In this document: positions 10,697-18,367 of the stretch, in pieces
How positions within the stretch are numbered: the first letter of the stretch is position 1
How the letters are laid out: each line of letters starts with the position of its first letter
Source of the DNA: Microbacterium foliorum
GTDB taxonomy: Bacteria > Actinomycetota > Actinomycetes > Actinomycetales > Microbacteriaceae
DNA length: 64,000 nucleotides
Direction of reading: 5' to 3'
Assembly: GCF_006385575.1 (NCBI RefSeq)
Contig: NZ_CP041040.1
Span: forward strand, 3,348,001-3,412,000
The notes under the pieces: model-generated
What the model was told of the DNA's origin: nothing
Databases searched by the model: none
The model's input: only the letters and a program-made list of their open reading frames with translations
Made by a program: the position numbers and the translations under genes

Positions 10697-11911
10697 TTAG
10701 CGCATTCTGCGCACGGCATCCAGGATCGCTCGTGCGACCTCACGCTTCGAGCCTGACGCGGATGCCACGACCGCGCCACCCCCTCCTACGATCTCGACCG
10801 CGTTGTCTCGCTTCTCGAACCCGTGCTCGGCGTTCGCGAGGTTGACGGCGAGCAGGTCGACGCCCTTGCGCTCGCGCTTGCGGTGAGCGCGTTCCCGGCG
10901 CTCCGCAGGATCCTCCGACGTCTCGGCGGCGAAGGCGACGATCGTCTGGCCCTCCGGGGCGCGGCCATCGGCGCGGGATGCGGCGAGCGCAGCGACCACG
11001 TCTTCGTTCTCGACCAGATCGACATGCGTCAGCACGCCCTGCTCCTTCGTGAGCTTGTGCTCAGACACCGTTGCGGGGCGGTAATCGGCGACGGCTGCGG
11101 CCATGATCACGATGTCGGCCGTCGGCGCTGCCTGCTTCATCACGTCCGCGAGCTCTGCCGCGGTTCCGACCGGGACGACCCGGATGGACGGATGCCGCGC
11201 ATCGGCGAGCACATCGGTCGAGATGTTCGCGGCGACCACCGTCACATCCGCCCCGCGCGCGGCGGCATCCGCGGCGAGCGCGATGCCCTGCCGACCACTC
11301 GACCGGTTGCCGAGGAACCGCACCGGGTCGATGGGCTCACGCGTGCCGCCCGCCGAGACGACCACCCGAAGCCCCTCGAGATCACCCGGCGCGAGCAGGG
11401 CGAGAGCGGCCTCGAAGATCTGCTCCGGTTCTGACATACGGCCGGGTCCGCTGTCACCCCCGGCGAGCTCGCCGTCGGCCGGACCCACCAGGTGGACTCC
11501 GCGGGATCTCAGCGTCGCGATGTTCGCCTGTGTGGCGGCGTTGCGCCACATCTCGGCGTGCATGGCGGGCGCGAGCAGCACCGGCGCCTCGGTGGCGAGC
11601 AGCGTGGTGCCGAGCAGATCGTCGGCGATGCCCGCGGTGATCTTGGCGATCGAGTTGGCCGTCGCGGGGGCGACCACCACGAGGTCGGCGTTCTGCCCGA
11701 GCGCGACGTGGCGCACACGGGCGACGTCGTCGTGCACGCTGGTCGTGACCGGATGCCGGCTGAGCGCCTCCCAGGTCGGGTTGCCGACGAATCGCAGTGC
11801 GTCCTCGGTCGGGACGACGGTCACATCGTGTCCCGCCTTGGTCAGCAGACGCACCAGGTGCACTGTCTTGTATGCGGCGATGCCACCCGTAACCCCGACG
11901 ACGATGTTCAC
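10697..11911 (-). CDS. coaBC: Phosphopantothenoylcysteine decarboxylase / phosphopantothenate-cysteine ligase
   Basis: This 404-residue bifunctional enzyme of coenzyme A biosynthesis has two domains. The N-terminal flavoprotein decarboxylase (CoaC, about residues 1-180) has VGVTGGIAAYKT, the PxMN-related motif APAMHAEMW and the flap region. The C-terminal CTP-dependent ligase (CoaB) begins at VVVSAGGTREPIDPVRFLGN and includes NKxD-like contacts. GTG 11911 gives the conserved start MNIVVGVTGG; an in-frame ATG at 11932 would add seven residues. It is divergent from the NRDE gene. Its stop codon abuts the clpB HAIR element, so clpB is a separate transcription unit. Confidence 0.95.
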   Translation of the reverse strand: MNIVVGVTGGIAAYKTVHLVRLLTKAGHDVTVVPTEDALRFVGNPTWEALSRHPVTTSVHDDVARVRHVALGQNADLVVVAPATANSIAKITAGIADDLLGTTLLATEAPVLLAPAMHAEMWRNAATQANIATLRSRGVHLVGPADGELAGGDSGPGRMSEPEQIFEAALALLAPGDLEGLRVVVSAGGTREPIDPVRFLGNRSSGRQGIALAADAAARGADVTVVAANISTDVLADARHPSIRVVPVGTAAELADVMKQAAPTADIVIMAAAVADYRPATVSEHKLTKEQGVLTHVDLVENEDVVAALAASRADGRAPEGQTIVAFAAETSEDPAERRERAHRKRERKGVDLLAVNLANAEHGFEKRDNAVEIVGGGGAVVASASGSKREVARAILDAVRRMR

Positions 11912-11967
11912 GGTTCGATTCTGCCCCAGCATCCGCCGCCTCGGGCCCGAGACTGCTCGGCCGCTTC

Positions 11968-11973
11968 TAGACT
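11968..11973 (+). promoter_or_regulatory. -10 element of a leaderless promoter
   Basis: TAGACT is followed by 7 nt and then the GTG start at 11981, so transcription should begin at the start codon. Confidence 0.6.
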
Positions 11974-11980
11974 GAAGCAC

Positions 11981-12682
11981 GTGTGCACCGTGGTGATCGA
12001 TGTGGCCGGACGCGAGATCGCGCGGTTGCTCGCGGTGCGAGACGAAGACCCGCAGCGCGAGTGGGATGCCCTCGGCGAGTGGTGGCCTGAGGCGCATCCC
12101 GGAGTCTCCGGCATCCGCGACCGGCGAGCGGGCGGCGCCTGGCTCGCGGTGAACCCCGCCGAGCGACGACTCGCGGTGCTGCTGAACCGCGCCGACGTCG
12201 TCGACCTCGCGGCAGACGTGGCGGTGTCGCGCGGTTCGCTCGCCCTGGAATCGGTCATGGGCCGCTCTCCGGTCGCCCCTCTGCCCATGCACGGGTTCAA
12301 CCTGCTCGAGGTACGCCCCGAGGGTGCGCGCGTGCTGAGTTGGGACGGCGCGGACCTGCGCGAGACGTCGCTCACAGACGGCATCCACATGATCGCGCAC
12401 GATGACCTCGACGACCTCGACACTCCGCGCATCGCTGCATGGCTGCCCGAGTTCCGCGCTCTGGGCGCGACCGGCGACAGCCTCGACTGGTCAGGCGAAT
12501 GGACGACGCTGCTCGCCTCTTCCGCTCGGCTCGACCCCGAGGACGATCGGGCGATCATCCGCGACAACCGCCCGCACGGCTATCCGACCCAGTCGCTGCT
12601 GTACTGCACCGCCTCGGTCACCCCCGACGGGGTCGACGTCGACTATCGCGCACTCCCGAGCCCCGGGCACTGGGACCACTGA
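11981..12682 (+). CDS. NRDE-family protein (TANGO2-like)
   Basis: This 233-residue protein belongs to the NRDE/TANGO2 family, recognised by an N-terminal Cys at position 2 (VCTVVIDV) followed by a conserved Arg/Asp-rich strand (LAVRDEDPQREWD) and the segment AWLAVNPAERRLAVLLNR. Cys2 would become the N-terminal residue after Met removal, as in Ntn-hydrolase-type proteins. The molecular function of bacterial members is unknown; a role in haem handling has been proposed for the animal homologue. The canonical NRDE tetrapeptide appears here as RDED. Translation from GTG 11981 fits a leaderless mRNA. Confidence 0.75.
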   Translation: MCTVVIDVAGREIARLLAVRDEDPQREWDALGEWWPEAHPGVSGIRDRRAGGAWLAVNPAERRLAVLLNRADVVDLAADVAVSRGSLALESVMGRSPVAPLPMHGFNLLEVRPEGARVLSWDGADLRETSLTDGIHMIAHDDLDDLDTPRIAAWLPEFRALGATGDSLDWSGEWTTLLASSARLDPEDDRAIIRDNRPHGYPTQSLLYCTASVTPDGVDVDYRALPSPGHWDH

Positions 12683-12705
12683 GCGCATGGCGCCTCGCCG
12701 GGCTT

Positions 12706-12735
12706 CTCGGCCGCGCCTCTCGCTGAGCGGCCGAG
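12706..12735. terminator. 9-bp stem hairpin between convergent genes
   Basis: CTCGGCCGC-N12-GCGGCCGAG lies 24 nt after the NRDE stop and can serve both that gene and the convergent GlxA-like gene. Confidence 0.5.
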
Positions 12736-12738
12736 CCG

Positions 12739-12776
12739 CCGAGTCGCAGGGCGGCGGAGCCGAGTCGCAGGGCGGC
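12739..12776. repeat. Two direct copies of a 17-bp sequence, period 21
   Basis: CCGAGTCGCAGGGCGGC occurs at 12739-12755 and 12760-12776 in the gap between the two convergent genes. No coding or binding role is evident. Confidence 0.6.
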
Positions 12777-12798
12777 TGAGCCGATCAGCGCTGAGCGG

Positions 12799-13776
12799 TC
12801 AGGCCGCCGACGACTCCGCGTCATCCGCACACGAGAAGCGCGCGCGGTAGGCCGTCGGAGTGGTGCCGAGCACCCGCGAGAAGTTCTGCCGCAGCACGGC
12901 CGCCGATCCGAAGCCGCACTCGTCGGCGATCTGCTCGAGCGACAGATCGCTGCGCTCGAGCATCCGCTGGGCGTGCAGCACACGCTGTCTCGCGAGCCAG
13001 GCCGCGGGAGTCGCGCCGTATTCGGCCTTGAATCGGCGCGCGAAGGTGCGGGGAGACATGAGAGCGCGGGCCGCGAGCTGATCGACGCCCAGGTCGTCGC
13101 GCAGGTGCTCGACCGCCCAATCGGCGACGGCAGCGAGCGAGTCGTTCTGGGCGACCGGAATGGGGCGATCGATGAACTGCGCCTGGCCACCGTCGCGCTG
13201 CGGCGGCACGACCATGCGACGGGCGATGCGATTGGTGAGTTCGGCACCGAGCTCGATGCGCAGCAGGTGCAGGCAGGCGTCGATGCCGGCTGCGGTGCCG
13301 GCGCTCGTGATGATCCGGTCGTCCTGCACGAAGAGCACGTCGGGGTCGATGTCGATCTCGGGGTACATCTCAGCCATCACCTCGGAGTACATCCAGTGCG
13401 TGGTCGCGCGGCGTCCGTCGAGCACGCCTGCGGCGCCGAGGATGAACGAGGCACTGCAGATCGTGAGCACCCAGGCGCCTCTCGCCACCGCGTCTCGGGC
13501 GACATCGAGGAGCAGCGGATCGATCTGGCCCCAGTACTCACGAGGCACGGGGGAGAACACGACGAGGTCGGCCTCGTATGCGAACGACAGGTCGTGCTCG
13601 ACGTTGATCGAGAAGCCCAGTTTCGACGTCACGACGCCAGGGTGCGGCGCGATGACCCGGAAGTCGAAGTTCGGCACACCGTCGTTCGACCGGTCGAGGC
13701 CGAAGGCCTCGCACGCGAGACCGAACTCGAACGGCGCGAATCCGTCTTGGACGATGCAGGCGACCGTCTTCATCAT
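12799..13776 (-). CDS. GlxA-like regulator (DJ-1/PfpI domain plus AraC HTH)
   Basis: This 325-residue regulator has an N-terminal class I glutamine-amidotransferase-like domain (about residues 1-190), with the nucleophile-elbow-like sequence LTICSASFILGAAG around a cysteine. The C-terminal AraC/XylS domain (about 225-318) carries two HTH motifs (SPRTFARRFKAEYG and DECGFGSAAVLRQNF). The ATG at 13776 has GGGAG 6 nt upstream. Its promoter has TTGATC (13836-13841) and TAGACT (13813-13818) 17 bp apart, with a perfect CTGCCA-N4-TGGCAG operator inside the spacer. That points to autoregulation and probably control of the divergent small gene. Confidence 0.88.
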   Translation of the reverse strand: MMKTVACIVQDGFAPFEFGLACEAFGLDRSNDGVPNFDFRVIAPHPGVVTSKLGFSINVEHDLSFAYEADLVVFSPVPREYWGQIDPLLLDVARDAVARGAWVLTICSASFILGAAGVLDGRRATTHWMYSEVMAEMYPEIDIDPDVLFVQDDRIITSAGTAAGIDACLHLLRIELGAELTNRIARRMVVPPQRDGGQAQFIDRPIPVAQNDSLAAVADWAVEHLRDDLGVDQLAARALMSPRTFARRFKAEYGATPAAWLARQRVLHAQRMLERSDLSLEQIADECGFGSAAVLRQNFSRVLGTTPTAYRARFSCADDAESSAA

Positions 13777-13791
13777 GTCTCTCTCCCGGTT

Positions 13792-13864
13792 TGGCAGTTT
13801 TCCTACGAGCAGAGTCTATTCTGCCACTCGTGGCAGATCAAGAGTGATCGTAGCGTTTCTGCCA
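13792..13864. promoter_or_regulatory. Divergent promoter with four TGGCAG/CTGCCA half-sites
   Basis: Half-sites are at 13792-13797 (TGGCAG), 13821-13826 (CTGCCA), 13831-13836 (TGGCAG) and 13859-13864 (CTGCCA). The two central ones form a perfect inverted repeat within the 17-bp spacer of the minus-strand promoter. The outer ones lie 28-29 bp away on each side. The last overlaps the ATG of the divergent gene, whose -10 is TAGCGT at 13851-13856. Confidence 0.65.
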
Positions 13865-14025
13865 TGATCATTATCATTGCACTCATCGCCCTCGCCGTGT
13901 GGGCCGTCGTCGCCACTGTCATCGAACTCCGCCGCGACGGACACCGACACGTTCCCACCGACTGGACACGCGTCGCCGAAAGAGACGCCCTCGACCGCGC
14001 GGAGGCCGGGCACGCCTACCGCTGA
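13864..14025 (+). CDS. Small single-pass membrane protein
   Basis: This 53-residue protein starts with a hydrophobic helix (MIIIIALIALAVWAVVATVI) followed by a charged cytoplasmic tail containing DWTRVAERDALDRAEAG. The ATG lies 7 nt after the -10 box TAGCGT, so the message should be leaderless. It is divergent from the GlxA-like regulator and shares its operator region. Function is unknown; short proteins of this form are common in Microbacteriaceae. Confidence 0.6.
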   Translation: MIIIIALIALAVWAVVATVIELRRDGHRHVPTDWTRVAERDALDRAEAGHAYR

Positions 14026-14065
14026 CCCGGAGTGAGCAATCTCCCCATCCGACGACGCACGCGGC

Positions 14066-14071
14066 TACGCT
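14066..14071 (+). promoter_or_regulatory. -10 element of a leaderless promoter
   Basis: TACGCT is followed by 7 nt and ATG 14079. Confidence 0.55.
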
Positions 14072-14078
14072 CGTGACC

Positions 14079-14642
14079 ATGAGCGAGCCTCAGCAGCCTC
14101 CCGCGCAACCATCCGGAACTCCCCCGCACTACCCGGGCTCGCACTATCCGACCCAGCCGCCTCAGCCGTCGCAGCCCTCACGGCCGTCTCAGCCGGCGCA
14201 GCCCTCACAGCCGTCGCAGCCGTCGCAGCCGTCACCGCCTTACAGTGGCCAGCCCTACGGCGGGCAGGCGTACGCGGGTCAGCCGTTTCCGGCGCAGCCG
14301 TACCCGGAGCAACAGCGTCCGGCCTCCTCGGGCGGCTCGGGACTCGGTCGTATCGCTTTCCTCCTCGCCGTGATCTCACTCGGGATCGGACTCCTCGTCA
14401 CACTGTCGTATCCACTCATGTACCGGATGATGGGCGACCCCTCAGCCATCGGTGTGTTCGGAGCGGTCGGCAACGGGCTCGTGCTGATAATCGCCGTCGC
14501 GGGACTCGTCCTCGGCCTGATGTCGGTGCGGCGACCAGGGCCGCAGGTCCTCGCGGGCATCGCGATCGGCGTCACCGCGTCGCAGCTCGTCGGAATCGTC
14601 GTGTCGTGGGCATCGAATCTCTTCTACGCCCTTTCCTTCTGA
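14079..14642 (+). CDS. Proline-rich three-helix membrane protein, first of a tandem pair
   Basis: This 187-residue protein has a disordered N-terminal half (about residues 1-85) rich in Pro, Gln, Ser and Tyr, built on QPSQPS-type repeats. Three transmembrane helices follow and the protein ends WASNLFYALSF. The general design resembles DUF4190-like actinobacterial membrane proteins. The next gene encodes a diverged copy with the same ending (WVSNVFYYLGF), so the pair arose by tandem duplication. Leaderless start at ATG 14079. Function unknown. Confidence 0.65.
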   Translation: MSEPQQPPAQPSGTPPHYPGSHYPTQPPQPSQPSRPSQPAQPSQPSQPSQPSPPYSGQPYGGQAYAGQPFPAQPYPEQQRPASSGGSGLGRIAFLLAVISLGIGLLVTLSYPLMYRMMGDPSAIGVFGAVGNGLVLIIAVAGLVLGLMSVRRPGPQVLAGIAIGVTASQLVGIVVSWASNLFYALSF

Positions 14643-14657
14643 TCGTCCGGAGAATCG

Positions 14658-15164
14658 ATGAGCGAGCAGCAGCATCCAGACCGGCCGCAGCAGCCCGGCC
14701 AGCCCTACGCGCAACCCGGCCAGCCCTACGCGCAACCCGGCCAGCCCTACACGCAGCCCGGCCAGCCCTACACGCAACCCGGCCAGCCCTACACGCAACC
14801 CGGCCAGCCCTATGGAGTCGCGGCACCCCCGCATGCACCGGGACAGGGCGCACCGCGCTCCGGAGGCCTCGGCCGCACGGCAGTGATCGTCGCTGCGAGC
14901 GCCGTGGCGATCGGACTGCTCTGGCAGCTCGTCACCCCGTTCCTGTACGCGAGCGTCGGCTTCGGCGTCGTCGAGCTGCTGTCGAACCTCATGAACCTGG
15001 TCGTGCTGGCAGGCGCAGGCGCCGGCCTGCTGCTCGGAATCATCGCGCTTCGACGCCCGGCACCTCATCTGCTCGCGGCGATCGCCATCGGCGTGGGCGG
15101 CAGCACGGTCATAGGCACCCTCGTCGCGTGGGTGTCGAACGTGTTCTACTACCTCGGGTTCTGA
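14658..15164 (+). CDS. Proline-rich three-helix membrane protein, second of a tandem pair
   Basis: This 168-residue paralogue of the preceding protein has a cytoplasmic N-terminal tail made of six 7-residue repeats of QPGQPYA/T type (about residues 12-53). Three transmembrane helices follow at about 75-165. The ATG has GGAG 5 nt upstream and lies only 15 bp after the previous stop, so the two are cotranscribed. The repetitive tail could be a protein-interaction or phase-separation module, but nothing shows its partner. Repeat number is likely variable between strains. Confidence 0.65.
   Translation: MSEQQHPDRPQQPGQPYAQPGQPYAQPGQPYTQPGQPYTQPGQPYTQPGQPYGVAAPPHAPGQGAPRSGGLGRTAVIVAASAVAIGLLWQLVTPFLYASVGFGVVELLSNLMNLVVLAGAGAGLLLGIIALRRPAPHLLAAIAIGVGGSTVIGTLVAWVSNVFYYLGF
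14691..14816 (+). repeat. Six tandem 21-bp coding repeats
   Basis: Six in-frame copies of CAGCCCGGCCAGCCCTACRC encode QPGQPY plus A, T or G. Copies differ only at a few positions, mainly the seventh codon and the first Gln codon, suggesting recent expansion. Confidence 0.9.
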
Positions 15165-15173
15165 GCCAGGGGG

Positions 15174-16394
15174 TCAGTCCGCGAGCACGCGCTCGTAGAC
15201 TTCGATCATCGCCGCGGTGCGCGACGACTGCCGGAACGACTCCGAGACTTCGCGCATCGGCTGCGGCGCGATTGAGGCGGAGATGTCGGATGCCGCGCGG
15301 CGCAGCGTCTCGACAAGGCCCGCTCGGCGCTGCTCCTCGGTGCCGGCGGCTCCGGGCACGGCCCAGAGTCCGCCGCCGAGCTCTGCCGCGATGTCGGGAT
15401 CGCTGATCACGGACGGCGTACCGAGGGTGGCCGCCTCGAACGGCGTCATGCCCTGCGTCTCGAAGCCGATCGATGTCTGCACGAGTGCGTCGGCGGCGGC
15501 GATGCGGGCGAGGGTGTCGGCGTAGCTGAGCGTGCCGGCGAAGTGCACGTTCGACAGGCCAGAGACGATCTTCTCGGCGGCGGCGCGCTGGGCGCCACCG
15601 CCGATGATCTCGAGGTCGGCGTCGACTCCCGACTCGACGAAGGCCTCGAGGAACGGCAGCAGACGCTTCTCGGGGCTCATGCGTCCGAGCCAGACGAAGC
15701 GGGGGCGCCCGGGCGCGCGCTCAGTCGGTGCGGCGGCGAGCGTCGCCTCGCGTATGTCGTCGTCGATGCCGTTCCACACCACGTCGACGGGGCTGAAGAC
15801 TCCGTGCTCTTCGAGGCGGCGTGCGAAATGCGTCGACGGGGCGGTCACCGCGGATGAGCCACTCGCGATGCCACGGAGAAAGGCCCATCCGTCACTCCCC
15901 CGCACCTGGTCCGCCACGCCTCGCAGCGCGCGCCGGCGCCAGAGGTTCAGCGCTCGGAGCACCGGTCCGTGCAGCGGCGTGACCGCGGCTATTCCGACGT
16001 CGACGCGGTTGTGCATGGTGTGGACCACGGGGATGCCGTGGCGAGCCGCGTACCGGTGACCGATGAAGGCGCCCCAGAAATCGGCCTGCACGTGCACCAG
16101 GTCGACCGGCGGGCGGTGCGTCATCGCGCGGTCGAGCGCACGGTCGGTGGCGCGTCCGGGCCAGCTCATCGAGTACTCGCGGTCGGCGGTGATCGGCACG
16201 GACGGCAGATCGATGTTCGACGGGTGGGCGATGCGCGAGGCGCGTGTCCCGTGCATCTTCGGCGCGACGACGGTCACCGTGTGGCCGGCGCGCTCGAGGA
16301 ACTCCCGCTGCAACCGCATCGACACCTGGGCTCCGCCGAGCGAGTCCAGGTGCTGATCCCCGAAGAAGGCGATGTGCATGACGCGCGTCGTCAC
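15174..16394 (-). CDS. GT4-type glycosyltransferase (second gene of a pair)
   Basis: This 406-residue protein has two Rossmann-like halves of the GT-B fold. The N-terminal half starts IAFFGDQHLDSLGGAQ, with a glycine-rich acceptor loop. The C-terminal half has the donor-site signature RFVWLGRMSPEKRLLPFLEAF and the EX7E-type motif around ETQGMTPFEAATLGTP. Such enzymes transfer sugar from a nucleotide donor to lipid or glycan acceptors at the inner face of the membrane. Its GTG start overlaps the upstream glycosyltransferase stop (GTGA), so the two should act in the same pathway. Donor and acceptor are not deducible; glycolipid or phosphatidylinositol mannoside-type synthesis is plausible. Confidence 0.85.
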   Translation of the reverse strand: MTTRVMHIAFFGDQHLDSLGGAQVSMRLQREFLERAGHTVTVVAPKMHGTRASRIAHPSNIDLPSVPITADREYSMSWPGRATDRALDRAMTHRPPVDLVHVQADFWGAFIGHRYAARHGIPVVHTMHNRVDVGIAAVTPLHGPVLRALNLWRRRALRGVADQVRGSDGWAFLRGIASGSSAVTAPSTHFARRLEEHGVFSPVDVVWNGIDDDIREATLAAAPTERAPGRPRFVWLGRMSPEKRLLPFLEAFVESGVDADLEIIGGGAQRAAAEKIVSGLSNVHFAGTLSYADTLARIAAADALVQTSIGFETQGMTPFEAATLGTPSVISDPDIAAELGGGLWAVPGAAGTEEQRRAGLVETLRRAASDISASIAPQPMREVSESFRQSSRTAAMIEVYERVLAD

Positions 16395-17617
16395 TCGGGA
16401 AGCGGCTCGTCGCGGTACAGCGCCTCGAACGTGTCGAGCGTGCGGTTGATGTCGTGGATCGCGACGCCGTCGAGCGATGCCTGCTGCATCCGCGCGTACT
16501 CGCCCGGCGATGCAGTGAGCACGTCGGTCAGTCGCGCGGCGAGGGCATCGGCGTTGCCCGGCTCGAACAGGTGGCCGTTCTCGCCGTCGTGCACGAGGTG
16601 CGGCAGGGCGACGGCATCCGCTGCGACGATCGGCAGCGCCGAGGCCATCGCCTCCATGGTCGCGATCGACTGCAGCTCGGCGATCGACGCGATCGTGAAC
16701 ACCGAGGCGCGCGACAGCAGCGCACGCAGCTGCTCATCCGTCGTGCGGCCGTGGAAGGTGACGCGGTCTGCGAGGCCCAGCTGACCTGCCAGGTTCTCGA
16801 GCTGCTTGCGCTGGTCGCCGCCGCCGACGATGTCGAAGGTCGCGTCGAGCGCCGGGTCGAGCTTCGTCATGGCCTCGAGGATCACCTCGACCTGCTTCTC
16901 GGCGGTCAGGCGTCCGACGAAGATGATGCGGTTCTTGTCGCGAGGGGCGATCACCGGGGTGTACTGCGTGCGGTCGATGCCGCAGCTGACCGGGATGACG
17001 CCCTGAAGCTCGACCGTACGCTCGAGGAAGTCGGCGGCGCGGCGCGTCGGTGTGGTGATCGCGCGAGTCAGGGCGAAGGTGCGCTTCGCGTCTCCCCATG
17101 CCCAGCGCAGCACGAGGTCATCGACGAACTTGGGCATGGTGGTGTGGTCGAGGATGTTCTCGGCCATCACATGGTTTGTGGCGATCACCGGGATGCCGCG
17201 CTCGTGTGCGATGCGAGAGAGACCCCGACCGATCACGATGTGAGACTGGATGTGCACCACGTCGGGCTGCACGGTGTCGAAGATCTTGCGGGCGTAGTGC
17301 TTCACGCGCCACGGCCAGACGAAGCGCAGCCAGTCGTGGGGCGCCCAGCGCACCGACGGCAGCCGGTGCAGGGTCATCGGCTCGCCCTCGATCACCTCGG
17401 TGCGCGGTGCGGCCCGCCGGTAGGCCTGGTTCGGTGCGACGACGTGCACGTCATGACCGCGCTGCACGAGCCCCGCGGCGAGGCGCTCGGCGAAGCGGGC
17501 GGCGCCGTTGATGTCGGGCCAGAAGGTGTCGCATCCGATCAGGATGCGAAGCGGACGCTGCCCGGAGTCGGGGGCGACGTCGGGAGCACTCGTCGGATCG
17601 GAGGTAGAGGAGGACAT
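16391..17617 (-). CDS. GT4-type glycosyltransferase (first gene of a pair)
   Basis: This 408-residue GT-B enzyme has the N-terminal motif IGCDTFWPDINGAARF, a linker, and the donor-binding half with RIIFVGRLTAEKQVEVILEA and the E-rich site LQSIATMEAMASALPIVAAD. It resembles actinobacterial GDP-mannose- or UDP-glucose-dependent glycolipid glycosyltransferases. ATG at 17617, with AAGG 3-6 nt upstream in the sense direction. It leads the two-gene operon and overlaps the next gene by 4 bp. The gene upstream diverges, so the promoter lies in the 120-bp gap. Confidence 0.86.
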   Translation of the reverse strand: MSSSTSDPTSAPDVAPDSGQRPLRILIGCDTFWPDINGAARFAERLAAGLVQRGHDVHVVAPNQAYRRAAPRTEVIEGEPMTLHRLPSVRWAPHDWLRFVWPWRVKHYARKIFDTVQPDVVHIQSHIVIGRGLSRIAHERGIPVIATNHVMAENILDHTTMPKFVDDLVLRWAWGDAKRTFALTRAITTPTRRAADFLERTVELQGVIPVSCGIDRTQYTPVIAPRDKNRIIFVGRLTAEKQVEVILEAMTKLDPALDATFDIVGGGDQRKQLENLAGQLGLADRVTFHGRTTDEQLRALLSRASVFTIASIAELQSIATMEAMASALPIVAADAVALPHLVHDGENGHLFEPGNADALAARLTDVLTASPGEYARMQQASLDGVAIHDINRTLDTFEALYRDEPLPE

Positions 17618-17725
17618 TCTGCCTTACGGTACGGCGGTCAAAGAGCCCGATCGGGCGCTGGCCACTCTACCCGAGGGGCCTGATCCGGCCGCCGAGGCAT
17701 ACCGGCATCCCTCAGCCTGACCCCC

Positions 17726-17731
17726 TAGCGT
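17726..17731 (+). promoter_or_regulatory. -10 element of a leaderless promoter
   Basis: TAGCGT is followed by 6 nt and ATG 17738. Confidence 0.5.
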
Positions 17732-17737
17732 GGAGCC

Positions 17738-18328
17738 ATGCGACTGACTGCCGACGCCGACCCCCGACTGTGGATCCCCGTCACCGATTCGCTCGGCTGG
17801 AAGGGGCGCCGGCATCGCAAGGCAGCGATAAGGATGCTGCTGGGGCAGGTGAACACGGCGATCGGCGTCACCGAACGCCCGGGTTCGCGCATCGGAGCGT
17901 GGGCGATGAGCCAGGCGGCGCCGATGCTGATGCGCCGGGCGGACGGTCGCGTGCTCGTGTGGACCTGGAAGGCGGATCCGGAGCTGGTCGTCGCGATGGC
18001 CACCGTGCAGGCGCTGACCCCTCAGGTTCGAGTCGCTCGGGCGTCGATGCCGATGGACTATGACGACACCCAGTCGTTCTCGAGCCGTTGGCTGGGCACG
18101 GGAGAGAAGCTCGTGGTGGCGATGCCGCCGTCGCCCGCGTCACCGCCTTTCGCCACCTACACCTGGGACACCGGGACGCATCTGGTGACACTGACCGCGA
18201 TGTGCAGCGACCGCGAACGCTTCGGCACGCTCGACGGGGCGCTCGACGATCTGGCGCGCAGCATCCGCGTCGTCGACGAAGTCGCGGGCGGCGAATCTCC
18301 TGAGGTGCTGAGGCTCGACCCGGCGTGA
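17738..18328 (+). CDS. Conserved protein of unknown function
   Basis: This 196-residue soluble protein has no signal peptide or membrane segment. It carries a basic stretch near the N-terminus (WKGRRHRKAAIRML) and an alpha/beta C-terminal half. I do not recognise the family. It has its own leaderless promoter, stands alone between divergent and convergent neighbours, and ends at a hairpin shared with the DUF222/HNH gene. Confidence 0.6.
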   Translation: MRLTADADPRLWIPVTDSLGWKGRRHRKAAIRMLLGQVNTAIGVTERPGSRIGAWAMSQAAPMLMRRADGRVLVWTWKADPELVVAMATVQALTPQVRVARASMPMDYDDTQSFSSRWLGTGEKLVVAMPPSPASPPFATYTWDTGTHLVTLTAMCSDRERFGTLDGALDDLARSIRVVDEVAGGESPEVLRLDPA

Positions 18329-18342
18329 TGTCCCGCCGGGGT

Positions 18343-18367
18343 GCGCGCCGTTTCCATCCGGGCGCGC
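18343..18367. terminator. 7-bp GC stem between convergent genes
   Basis: GCGCGCC-N11-GGCGCGC fills the 39-bp gap between two convergent genes. Confidence 0.5.

Noticed and set aside
14691..14816. CRISPR-like array
   Set aside because: The 21-bp units are contiguous and in frame, with no spacers; they encode QPGQPY repeats.
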